Source: an uncultured Clostridia bacterium (GTDB lineage Bacteria; Bacillota_A; Clostridia; Oscillospirales; Oscillospiraceae). From it: DNA of 5,350 nt. The translations under genes and the position numbers were made by a program. Shown piece by piece: positions 1-5,350 of this stretch. Below the pieces are notes generated by a model, which was not told the DNA's origin, did no database searches, and saw only the letters and a program-made list of their open reading frames with translations. Where the stretch lies: NCBI GenBank assembly GCA_947307505.1, contig CAMZJG010000088.1, positions 1 to 5,350 on the forward strand, given 5' to 3'. Each line of letters starts with the position of its first letter. The first letter of the stretch is position 1.

Positions 1-47
1 GCGGCGGCCAGGGCCAGAAGATTGCAAACTAACTTTTTGGTTTTCAT
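1..47 (-). CDS. 5' end of a probable exported protein (partial)
   Basis: On the minus strand an ATG at 47-45 opens a frame that continues to the window edge and reads MKTKKLVCNLLALAA. Two or three lysines followed by an unbroken hydrophobic stretch are the typical start of a Sec signal peptide; nothing of the mature protein is in view, so no function can be given. A modest ribosome-binding site (AGAAAGG, 63-57) lies 9 bases upstream. An alternative ATG at 51-49 in another frame gives a polar, unremarkable peptide and is less likely. The gene begins 30 bases after the stop of the SanA-like gene in the same direction, so the two are probably co-transcribed. Confidence is limited because only 15 codons are visible. 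Confidence 0.55.
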   Translation of the reverse strand, partial: MKTKKLVCNLLALAA

Positions 48-77
48 ACATCCATACCTTTCTGCTTAATCAGGGGG

Positions 78-752
78 TTATCCTCTGTCGTTTGTCGCGT
101 CTCCGCTGCCGCTCAGGGGGATGGCCTCCCCCAGATAGGTGGGCTCAGGCTGAAACAAGCACTGGAAAAAGTCCTTGTCCCGGGCCAGGATCTCCCGGAT
201 ATCCCGGTACAGCTGACCCGCGTATCGGCGGGTATCGCAGGGAACGCCCACCGCCTCCAGCCCCAGCTGGGAGGCGATATACAGGGCCCGGGGCAGGTGG
301 TAAGCCTGGGTGACGATGACGATCCGCTGCGCCCCGAAGATCGCTTCGGCCCGATACAGGCTGTCGTAGGTGTTGAAGCCCGCGTGATCCATGAACACGT
401 CGTCCGAGGGGATCCCGGCAGCCAGGGCTGCGTCCTTCATGGCGTTCACTTCATCGTGATCCTCCCGGCCATGGTCCCCGCTCATAAGGAGCTTCGGGGC
501 GGCTCCGGCTTCATAGAGCCGCAGCCCCGTATCGATCCGCTCCCGGAGCATGAGGCTGGGGCTGCCGTCCGGCAGCAGGCCTGCCCCCAGGACCAAAATG
601 CAGTCCCAATCGCCGGATCCCAGATCCTCCGGAGAAAGGATCCGGTTTCGGGTATGCAGAAGGATGACCGCATTGGGTCCGAGCCCCAGCAGGAGCAGGA
701 GACAGAGGATCGAGATCAGGGCGATCCGCAGGACCTTTTTCTTTCTCTTCAT
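78..752 (-). CDS. SanA/YdcF-family membrane-anchored protein (DUF218 domain)
   Basis: This is a 224-residue protein of the SanA/YdcF family, inner-membrane-anchored proteins with a DUF218 domain. E. coli SanA is linked to envelope barrier function and vancomycin sensitivity at high temperature; the biochemical activity is unknown. The N-terminus is MKRKKK followed by one hydrophobic helix at about 7-32, giving a membrane anchor with the rest outside. The DUF218 core runs from about 50 to 175: VLGAG at 54-58, the MLRERIDTGLRLYEAG block at 68-83, MSGDHG at 90-95, AGFNTYDS at 124-131 and TQAYHLPRA at 148-156. The C-terminal PTYLGEAIPLSGSGDA closely resembles the end of SanA. The frame is open further upstream, but Met at 752 is chosen because GGAGG (765-761) sits 8 bases before it and the hydrophobic anchor follows directly. 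Length is close to the family norm (E. coli SanA is 239). It diverges from the nitrogenase-like genes; no functional link is evident. Confidence 0.9.
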   Translation of the reverse strand: MKRKKKVLRIALISILCLLLLLGLGPNAVILLHTRNRILSPEDLGSGDWDCILVLGAGLLPDGSPSLMLRERIDTGLRLYEAGAAPKLLMSGDHGREDHDEVNAMKDAALAAGIPSDDVFMDHAGFNTYDSLYRAEAIFGAQRIVIVTQAYHLPRALYIASQLGLEAVGVPCDTRRYAGQLYRDIREILARDKDFFQCLFQPEPTYLGEAIPLSGSGDATNDRG

Positions 753-776
753 GAATACGCCCTCCAAAGTTCCTTC

Positions 777-805
777 ATTATAAGCGAAAGAGAAAAAATA
801 TACAA
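777..805 (-). promoter_or_regulatory. Candidate sigma-A promoter for the SanA-like gene
   Basis: On the minus strand there is a perfect -10 box TATAAT (782-777) and, 17 bases upstream, TTGTAT (805-800), which keeps the TTG of the -35 consensus. Transcription would start near 770, leaving a short leader of about 18 bases that contains the GGAGG at 765-761. The spacing and the exact -10 make this a good candidate, unsupported by anything but sequence. Confidence 0.6.
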
Positions 806-806
806 T
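778..806 (+). promoter_or_regulatory. Weaker candidate promoter for the nitrogenase-like operon
   Basis: TACAAT (801-806) resembles a -10 box and TTATAA (778-783), 17 bases upstream, is a weak -35. The start point would be near 813, giving a leader of about 60 bases before the ATG at 873. The boxes lie on top of those of the opposite-strand promoter: this -35 covers the other's -10 and the reverse. The -35 match is only three of six, so this assignment is tentative. Confidence 0.35.
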
Positions 807-872
807 ATGGGGTATTGCGCGGGATGGGGAAAAGGGCATAGAATTTCCTCAGAACAGAGAGGAGGGCAGGGT

Positions 873-3062
873 ATGGAGCAAAAACGACTGGAGCTGGCCC
901 TGTACGGCAAGGGAGGCATCGGCAAATCCACCGTCAGCGCGAACCTTTCCGCCGCCCTGGCGGCGGCGGGCAGCCGGGTGCTGCAGGTGGGCTGCGATCC
1001 CAAGCATGATTCCACCCGCCTGCTCCTGGGGGGCGGCAGCCTTCCCACGGTGCTGGATTATCTCCGCACCGTGCCCAAAGAGGAGGAAAAGCTGGAGGCG
1101 GTGCTGCGGAAAGGCTGGGGCGGCGTCGGCTGCGTGGAAGCGGGCGGTCCGAAGCCCGGCGTGGGCTGCGCCGGCCGGGGCATCATCACCGCCTTTGAAT
1201 TCCTGGAGAGGCACCGGGCCAAGTCCGATTACAATATCCTGATCTACGACGTGCTGGGGGATGTGGTCTGCGGCGGTTTCGCCGTACCCATCCGCCGGGA
1301 ATACGCCGACGCCGTGTTTCTGGTGACCAGCGGGGAATTCATGGCGCTTTACGCCGCCAACAACATTCTCCGGGGGATCCGGAATTTCGACGGCAGTGAT
1401 TGCCGCCGGGCGGCGGGGATCATTTTCAATGAACGGAATCTGGCCGGGGAGGCGGAGCGAGTGGAACGCTTCGCCCGGGCGGCGGGACTGCCCATCGTGG
1501 CCCGGGTCCCCCGGAGCGAAGCCTTTTCCCGGGGCGAGGAGGCGGGGAAACCCCTCCTGGCTCTGGATGGCTTTGAAGAGGAAAAAAACGTGTTCACCCG
1601 GCTTGCGGAGAAGATCCGCGGCGGTCTGGACCTGTATGAAGCACGGCCCCTGGAGGATGAAGCGCTGGAAGAAGTCGTGCTCCGGGGCGGAAGCGCCGGG
1701 ATACCGGTCCGTCTTCCGGAAAAGCCGGAGGAAAGGGCGGAGAAAAAACCGCCCTCTGCGCCGGTTCCGGCGGCGGGAGAGCCTCGCATGCCTCTGTACG
1801 GCTGCGCCTTCAACGGAGCCTCCACCACAGCCATCCACCTGACGGACGCCGTCGTCATCGCCCATTCCCCCCGATCCTGCGCCTTCTATACCTGGCAGAA
1901 CATCAGCTCCCCGGGAAGGAAGAACATCTTCAACCGGGGCATCGTCATGCCCTCCGCCCTCAGTCCCAACTACGAGACCACGGAGCTGGGCCACGCCGAG
2001 GCTGTGTTCGGCGGAACGGAGAAATTGAGGACTCAGGTGGAGCGGGCCCTGGAGCGGAAGCCCGGGGCGGTGATCGTCATCAGTTCCTGCGTCAGCGGCA
2101 TCATCGGGGACGACCTGCTGAGTCTGGAGCGTCTGTCCACACCGGAGACCCCGGTGATCGCCGTCCGGGCCGACGGAGTGCTGAACGGAGACTATATGGA
2201 GGGCATCCGCCTCTGTCTCCACCGCCTGGCGGAGAAGCTGGTACGCCGGGACGCGCCGAAGCAGCCCCGGACGGTGAACCTCATCGGGGAGGTGGGGGTG
2301 AGCTACTACACCGAGTCGGACTACCGGACCCTGCGCCGCCTCCTGGAGGGCATGGGGATCTCCATCGGCTGCCGCTTCCTGGGGGACTGTACGGCGGAGG
2401 AACTGAGGAACCTCACCGCCGCGCCCCTGAACCTCCTGGCCACGGACAGTCAGGATAACCTGGAACTGAAGGCCTGGTTGGAATCGGAGTACGGCTGCCG
2501 GTTCAAGCCCGGTACGCTGCCCATCGGCTTTCGGGCTACCCGGGATTTCCTCCTGGAACTGGGAGACTATTTCGGCTGCCGGGCGGCAGCGGAAGCCCTG
2601 GTGGAAAAAGAAGCGGAGGACTACCGCCGGGAAATCGAAGCCCTGAAGCCCGTGCTCCGGGGGAAAAAGGTGCTCATGACCACCATCAACGCCAACCTGG
2701 ACTGGCTCCTGGACGCGGCAGAGGACTGCGGCATGGAATTCGTATGGATCGGAGTGCTGAACTATCTGAGAAAGGAACTGCACGTCACGGACCGGGCAGA
2801 GCGATTCTCCGCCATAAAGGAGATCACCGGGGCCCGGCAGGTGGAGGAGAAGATCCGGGAGCTGAAGCCGGACCTGGTGCTGGGAAACTTCACTGCAGCG
2901 AAGGGGGAGGGAGACTATCTGACGGACACCCTGCCCATGACCCAGCCCATCGGCTTCGGTTCCGGCCTTGCGGTCCTCCGCCGCTGGGCTCAGCTGAACA
3001 AAAACGAAAGAGAGGGGGAGTGGAAGCATGACGAACGCTGGTTCCAAGAGTATTACGCCTGA
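873..3062 (+). CDS. Fused NifH-like iron protein and NifD-like catalytic subunit of a nitrogenase-like reductase
   Basis: This 729-residue cytoplasmic protein joins two components that are separate in nitrogenase and most relatives. Residues 1-275 are a NifH/ChlL-type ATPase that passes electrons from a [4Fe-4S] cluster: P-loop GKGGIGKST at 12-20, CDPKHDST at 41-48, cluster cysteines Cys99 (GVGCAGRG) and Cys133 (DVLGDVVCGG), and SGEFMALYAANN at 153-164. Residues 276-305 are a Pro/Glu/Lys-rich linker. Residues 306-715 are a NifD-like domain (nitrogenase component 1 family) with P-cluster-type cysteines Cys311, Cys336 and Cys406 (SSCVSGIIGDD) and the LPIGFRAT motif at 549-556. The position of the FeMo-cofactor cysteine falls near Thr524, and no equivalent of the cofactor histidine is seen. 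The start at 873 has GGAGG (861-865) 7 bases upstream and begins the P-loop domain properly, although the frame is open further upstream. The last 35 bases overlap the next gene. A true dinitrogen-reducing nitrogenase is unlikely; the substrate is unknown. Confidence 0.92.
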   Translation: MEQKRLELALYGKGGIGKSTVSANLSAALAAAGSRVLQVGCDPKHDSTRLLLGGGSLPTVLDYLRTVPKEEEKLEAVLRKGWGGVGCVEAGGPKPGVGCAGRGIITAFEFLERHRAKSDYNILIYDVLGDVVCGGFAVPIRREYADAVFLVTSGEFMALYAANNILRGIRNFDGSDCRRAAGIIFNERNLAGEAERVERFARAAGLPIVARVPRSEAFSRGEEAGKPLLALDGFEEEKNVFTRLAEKIRGGLDLYEARPLEDEALEEVVLRGGSAGIPVRLPEKPEERAEKKPPSAPVPAAGEPRMPLYGCAFNGASTTAIHLTDAVVIAHSPRSCAFYTWQNISSPGRKNIFNRGIVMPSALSPNYETTELGHAEAVFGGTEKLRTQVERALERKPGAVIVISSCVSGIIGDDLLSLERLSTPETPVIAVRADGVLNGDYMEGIRLCLHRLAEKLVRRDAPKQPRTVNLIGEVGVSYYTESDYRTLRRLLEGMGISIGCRFLGDCTAEELRNLTAAPLNLLATDSQDNLELKAWLESEYGCRFKPGTLPIGFRATRDFLLELGDYFGCRAAAEALVEKEAEDYRREIEALKPVLRGKKVLMTTINANLDWLLDAAEDCGMEFVWIGVLNYLRKELHVTDRAERFSAIKEITGARQVEEKIRELKPDLVLGNFTAAKGEGDYLTDTLPMTQPIGFGSGLAVLRRWAQLNKNEREGEWKHDERWFQEYYA
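1775..1790 (+). promoter_or_regulatory. Possible internal ribosome-binding site and start for a free NifD-like subunit
   Basis: Inside the fused gene, GGGAGAG (1775-1781) is followed at normal distance by an in-frame ATG at 1788-1790 (Met306). The spacer after GGGAG is 8 bases. The peptide from there starts MPLYGCAFNGA, a natural start for a NifD-like subunit just before its first cluster cysteine. It may be an active internal start, or a relic of two genes that later fused, or chance in purine-rich sequence. Confidence 0.4.
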
Positions 3063-4254
3063 CTGCACCACCGGGGCCATTTTCGCCATAGAGGGGATCC
3101 GCAGCGCTGTGGTGCTGCTGAACGGACCCATGGGCTGCCGCTTCTACCACAGCACCACCTCCCGCTTCCTCACGATCCGCCCCCTTCTGCGCCTGCCCCA
3201 GGAGGAGGGCGGGGAAGCCCGGCCGGTGGACTACAATACGCTGAACAACTGGTTCTTCCGCCAGGAGCGGGTGCCCTGCACCTGGCTGGACGGGGAGGAC
3301 TACGTATACGGCACCCGGGAGAAGGTGCTGGAGGCGCTGGCGTACATCCGGGACCATGTGGCCTTCGATCTGCTGGCCATCGTGAATTCCCCCGGGGCAT
3401 CCCTCATCGGAGACGCCCTCCTGGAGCCTGCCCGGGGATTGCTGGGGGATAAGGTCATCCTGCTGGAGACCCCGGGATGGTCCTCCGCCTGGGAGGACGG
3501 GGCCTCTGCCGCCTCCCTCCAGGTCCTGAAAGGCCTGAGACTGCGGAAGGACCGGGAAATCCCGGGCCGGGTGAACCTCCTGGGGGTGAACCTCTGGCAG
3601 CGGTACCAGGAGGGGGACATCCTGGAACTGAAGCGCCTGCTTGCCCTCTGCGGCATCGAGACCGGGGCGGTGCTCTGCGCCGGAACTTCGGTGCCGGAGC
3701 TGGAGCGGCTTCCGGAGGCGGAGCTGAATCTGGTGGTCTGCCCGGAGTTGGGGATGGATTGCGCAAAGTACCTGGAGGAGACCTGGGGCACGCCGTATCT
3801 TTGCCCGGACCTGCCCGTGGGCTTCGACGCGACGGAGGCCTGGATCGACCAGGTGTGCGGCCGCCTGGGGAAGGATCCCGCTCCCGCCCTGGAGGAGAGC
3901 CGCCGGGCGAGGGCCCTGGCCTGGTACAAGCTCCGGGACTTTGAGCAGAGCTACGGCAGGCCCCGGGGGGTGAAGTTCCACGTGGATATCGGCCCCTCCG
4001 CGGACAGGGCTTATACCGCTTTTCTCCGGGACTACCTGGCCATGATCCCGTCTCCGGCGCGGGAAGCGGAGCTGGTATTCTCCGACGCCAATGTCATCGC
4101 GGAGCTTATGCTGGAGAACTGGACCTTCTGCGGGATCGAGGCCAGGATGCCCAGCATGGGGTATACGGACCTCCTCCCCAAGACCCACCTGGGGGTGAAC
4201 GGAGCCCTGTTCCTCACAGAGCAGGTGCTGAACGGGCTGATGAGCAAAATATAA
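3028..4254 (+). CDS. NifK-like partner subunit of a nitrogenase-like reductase (component 1 family)
   Basis: This 408-residue protein belongs to the NifD/NifK component 1 family and should pair with the NifD-like domain of the preceding gene to form the catalytic heterodimer or tetramer. Cys13 (PDCTTGA) and Cys37 (NGPMGCRFYHS) match the first two P-cluster-type ligands of NifK in context and spacing. The third, which lies four residues before an IGDD motif in NifK, is Pro122 here (NSPGASLIGDA). Other family marks are DYVYGTREKV at 91-100, LPVGFDAT at 261-268 and the C-terminal GVNGALFL at 389-396. It is shorter than NifK (523 residues in Azotobacter vinelandii) and lacks its long N-terminal extension. 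The ATG has GGGGGAG (3014-3020) 7 bases before it and lies 35 bases inside the upstream gene, which points to translational coupling and a 1:1 supply. NifK-like is chosen over NifD-like from its order and its partner's cysteine set. The reduced substrate is unknown. Confidence 0.88.
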   Translation: MTNAGSKSITPDCTTGAIFAIEGIRSAVVLLNGPMGCRFYHSTTSRFLTIRPLLRLPQEEGGEARPVDYNTLNNWFFRQERVPCTWLDGEDYVYGTREKVLEALAYIRDHVAFDLLAIVNSPGASLIGDALLEPARGLLGDKVILLETPGWSSAWEDGASAASLQVLKGLRLRKDREIPGRVNLLGVNLWQRYQEGDILELKRLLALCGIETGAVLCAGTSVPELERLPEAELNLVVCPELGMDCAKYLEETWGTPYLCPDLPVGFDATEAWIDQVCGRLGKDPAPALEESRRARALAWYKLRDFEQSYGRPRGVKFHVDIGPSADRAYTAFLRDYLAMIPSPAREAELVFSDANVIAELMLENWTFCGIEARMPSMGYTDLLPKTHLGVNGALFLTEQVLNGLMSKI

Positions 4255-4256
4255 AC

Positions 4257-4334
4257 GGCACGGACTCTTTTGCCCGTTTCCCCTTGCAGGAAATCCTGCA
4301 GGGGGTGTAAAATGCGGGCAGAACAGCCTGTGCC
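4257..4334. repeat. Long imperfect inverted repeat filling the gap before the M42 gene
   Basis: Almost the whole gap between the NifK-like gene and the peptidase folds on itself. From outside in: GGCAC (4257-4261) pairs with GTGCC (4330-4334). Then come two 2-bp pieces separated by single mismatches, followed by 4268-4276 with 4315-4323 (9 bp, including TGCCCG with CGGGCA). An internal loop of 3 against 9 bases follows, and then 4280-4290 with 4295-4305 (11 bp) closed by AAAT. That makes 29 pairs, three of them wobble. No run of T follows on either strand, so it is not a standard Rho-independent terminator. It could be an RNA-processing or stability hairpin, a cis-regulatory element for the peptidase gene whose ribosome-binding site starts at 4338, or a small palindromic repeat unit of the genome. 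Confidence 0.7.
4284..4313 (+). promoter_or_regulatory. Weak candidate promoter for the M42 peptidase gene
   Basis: TAAAAT (4308-4313) differs from the -10 consensus at one base, and TTGCAG (4284-4289) lies 18 bases upstream with the TTG of a -35 box. The -35 lies in the inner stem of the inverted repeat and the -10 in its unpaired internal loop. A start near 4320 would give a leader of about 32 bases. The match is modest; read-through from the reductase genes is equally possible. Confidence 0.3.
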
Positions 4335-4352
4335 TGCAAAGGAGTGTATCCC

Positions 4353-5350
4353 ATGATCCCTTTTGACGAGAAATACTGCCTGGAGACCTTCAAGCGCCTC
4401 CTGGCGGTGGACAGCACCACCGGCCAGTATGAGGAGATCCAGAAACTCCTGTGCGCCATCCTGGATGAGCTGGGTTATCCATACACCGTCGCCCGGAAGG
4501 GCGGCGTCATCGCGGACATGGGGGGAGAGGGAAACGCTCTGTGCCTCACCGCCCATGTGGACGATATCGGCCTGATGGTTCGGCATGTGAACGGGGACGG
4601 AACCCTGAACGTCTGCTCTGTGGGCGGTCTCTATCCCTTTTACTGCGTGACGGAAAATGTCCGGGTGTACACACGGGACGGAAAGGCGTATACCGGCGCC
4701 GTCTGCCGAACCCCCAATTCCATCCATGTGACGGAGGAGGAGCTGCGCACCGTGCTGCCGGATTTCCGCACCAACGTCTGCGTCGTCCTGGATGCGGATA
4801 CCCACAGCGCGGAGGAGACGAAGGCCCTGGGGGTGGATACCGGGGATATCATCGCCCTGGAGCCGCGCATGACCGTCTCCGGCGGCTATCTCAAGAGCCG
4901 GTTTATCGACGACAAGGCCTGCGCCGCCCTGCTTCTGGCCCTGATGAAGGGAATGAAAGAGAGCGGTATAATCCCGGGACGAAAGGTTTACGCCTATTTC
5001 GCCGTGTATGAGGAGATCGGTCACGGCACCGTGGTGCTGCCCCGGGACGTGGAGGACATGATCGCCATCGATATCGCCCCCACCGGGCCGGACCAGAATT
5101 CGGACGAGCGGAAGGTCTCCATTTTCGCCAAGGACTCCCGGTATCCCTACCACTGGGGTCTCACCAACGAGCTGCGTTCCGCTGCCATCCGGGCAGACGT
5201 CCCCTTCGTAATGGATATTTTCACCCCCCATTACGGCACGGACTGCGACCCGGTGATCACCGCAGGCTACGACGTGCGCCACGGGGCCATCGGCCCCGGC
5301 ACCGCCAACAGCCACGGCTATGAGCGCACCCATATCGAGGGCCTGAAGGC
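4353..5350 (+). CDS. M42-family metallo-aminopeptidase (3' end cut by the window)
   Basis: The visible 332 residues match M42 peptidases (YsdC/FrvX/tetrahedral aminopeptidase group), cytoplasmic dinuclear-metal enzymes that trim peptides from the N-terminus and usually form 12-subunit tetrahedra. The metal-site motifs appear in the right order: AHVDDIG with His68 and Asp70, FIDDKAC with Asp186/187, YEEIGHG with Glu220 (catalytic base) and Glu221, AIDIAP with Asp240, and SHGYERTH with His321. Family members are about 340-360 residues, so only a short C-terminal tail is missing. The ATG has a strong AAAGGAG (4338-4344) 8 bases upstream. The first metal motif has Asp71 where many relatives have Glu, and the DDR-G motif reads DDKAC, so it may belong to a divergent subgroup; activity as a peptidase is still likely. 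Proteins of this family are often annotated as endoglucanases, which is probably wrong. It follows the reductase genes in the same direction after 98 bases, with no evident functional link. Confidence 0.9.
   Translation, partial: MIPFDEKYCLETFKRLLAVDSTTGQYEEIQKLLCAILDELGYPYTVARKGGVIADMGGEGNALCLTAHVDDIGLMVRHVNGDGTLNVCSVGGLYPFYCVTENVRVYTRDGKAYTGAVCRTPNSIHVTEEELRTVLPDFRTNVCVVLDADTHSAEETKALGVDTGDIIALEPRMTVSGGYLKSRFIDDKACAALLLALMKGMKESGIIPGRKVYAYFAVYEEIGHGTVVLPRDVEDMIAIDIAPTGPDQNSDERKVSIFAKDSRYPYHWGLTNELRSAAIRADVPFVMDIFTPHYGTDCDPVITAGYDVRHGAIGPGTANSHGYERTHIEGLK

Noticed and set aside
753..839. N-terminal extension of the SanA-like protein
   Set aside because: It would place about 29 residues before the membrane anchor and overlap the promoter region. 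The Met at 752 has GGAGG at the right distance and the usual basic-hydrophobic start.
297..872. Upstream in-frame extension of the fused reductase gene
   Set aside because: It runs antisense through the SanA-like gene, shows no conserved sequence, and the P-loop domain begins naturally at Met 873 with a strong ribosome-binding site.
849..3131. A 760-codon open frame on the minus strand opposite the fused reductase gene, and similar long reverse frames at 2890-4188 and 4032-5333
   Set aside because: The translations show no family motif and are rich in His, Gln, Gly and Pro. They mirror the codon pattern of the GC-rich plus-strand genes, which have clear conserved motifs and ribosome-binding sites.
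873..4254. A true nitrogenase (N2 fixation) operon
   Set aside because: The cofactor cysteine and histidine positions are not conserved, the partner lacks one P-cluster cysteine, and no cofactor assembly genes are present in the window.
4280..4305. The inner 11-bp hairpin as a Rho-independent terminator of the reductase operon
   Set aside because: The stem is strong, but it is followed by TGTAAAATG and not by a T-run. The reverse strand also lacks a T-run, so I recorded it only as part of the larger inverted repeat.
1..5350. CRISPR arrays, tRNA or rRNA genes, insertion sequences
   Set aside because: I saw no regularly spaced direct repeats, no tRNA-like or rRNA-like sequence, and no transposase motifs on either strand.

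Overview
The window looks like chromosomal DNA of a GC-rich anaerobic Firmicute, probably a gut-type Clostridia member. The grounds are strong GGAGG-type ribosome-binding sites before nearly every gene, a SanA/YdcF-type protein and an M42 peptidase as neighbours, and oxygen-sensitive nitrogenase-like enzymes without nitrogen-fixation genes. The taxonomy is an inference from gene style, not from a marker gene.

Layout. On the minus strand, from about 752 down to the left edge, there are two genes in the same direction: a membrane-anchored SanA/YdcF (DUF218) protein (752-78) and, 30 bases further on, the first 15 codons of a probable exported protein (47-1, cut by the window edge). On the plus strand, two overlapping genes encode a nitrogenase-superfamily reductase. 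The first (873-3062) is a single polypeptide that joins a NifH/ChlL-type ATP-dependent iron protein to a NifD-type catalytic subunit. The second (3028-4254) is a NifK-type partner subunit. After a 98-base gap, most of which forms one long imperfect inverted repeat, an M42 metallo-aminopeptidase starts at 4353 and runs off the right edge, nearly complete.

How the parts work together. The iron-protein domain keeps the P-loop and both [4Fe-4S] cysteines. The NifD-like domain keeps three cysteines of the P-cluster type, and the partner keeps two, with proline in place of the third. The positions that hold the FeMo cofactor in true nitrogenase are not conserved, and no maturation genes (nifB, nifE, nifN) are in view. 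The pair is therefore best read as an ATP-driven low-potential reductase of the broad nitrogenase-like group that includes ChlLNB/BchXYZ, CfbCD and methylthio-alkane reductase. Its substrate cannot be read from this window.

The covalent fusion of electron donor and catalytic subunit is the most unusual feature. A good ribosome-binding site and ATG lie exactly at the domain junction, so a free NifD-like subunit may also be made. The SanA-like gene and the reductase genes diverge from a short region (about 753-872) whose candidate promoters overlap.
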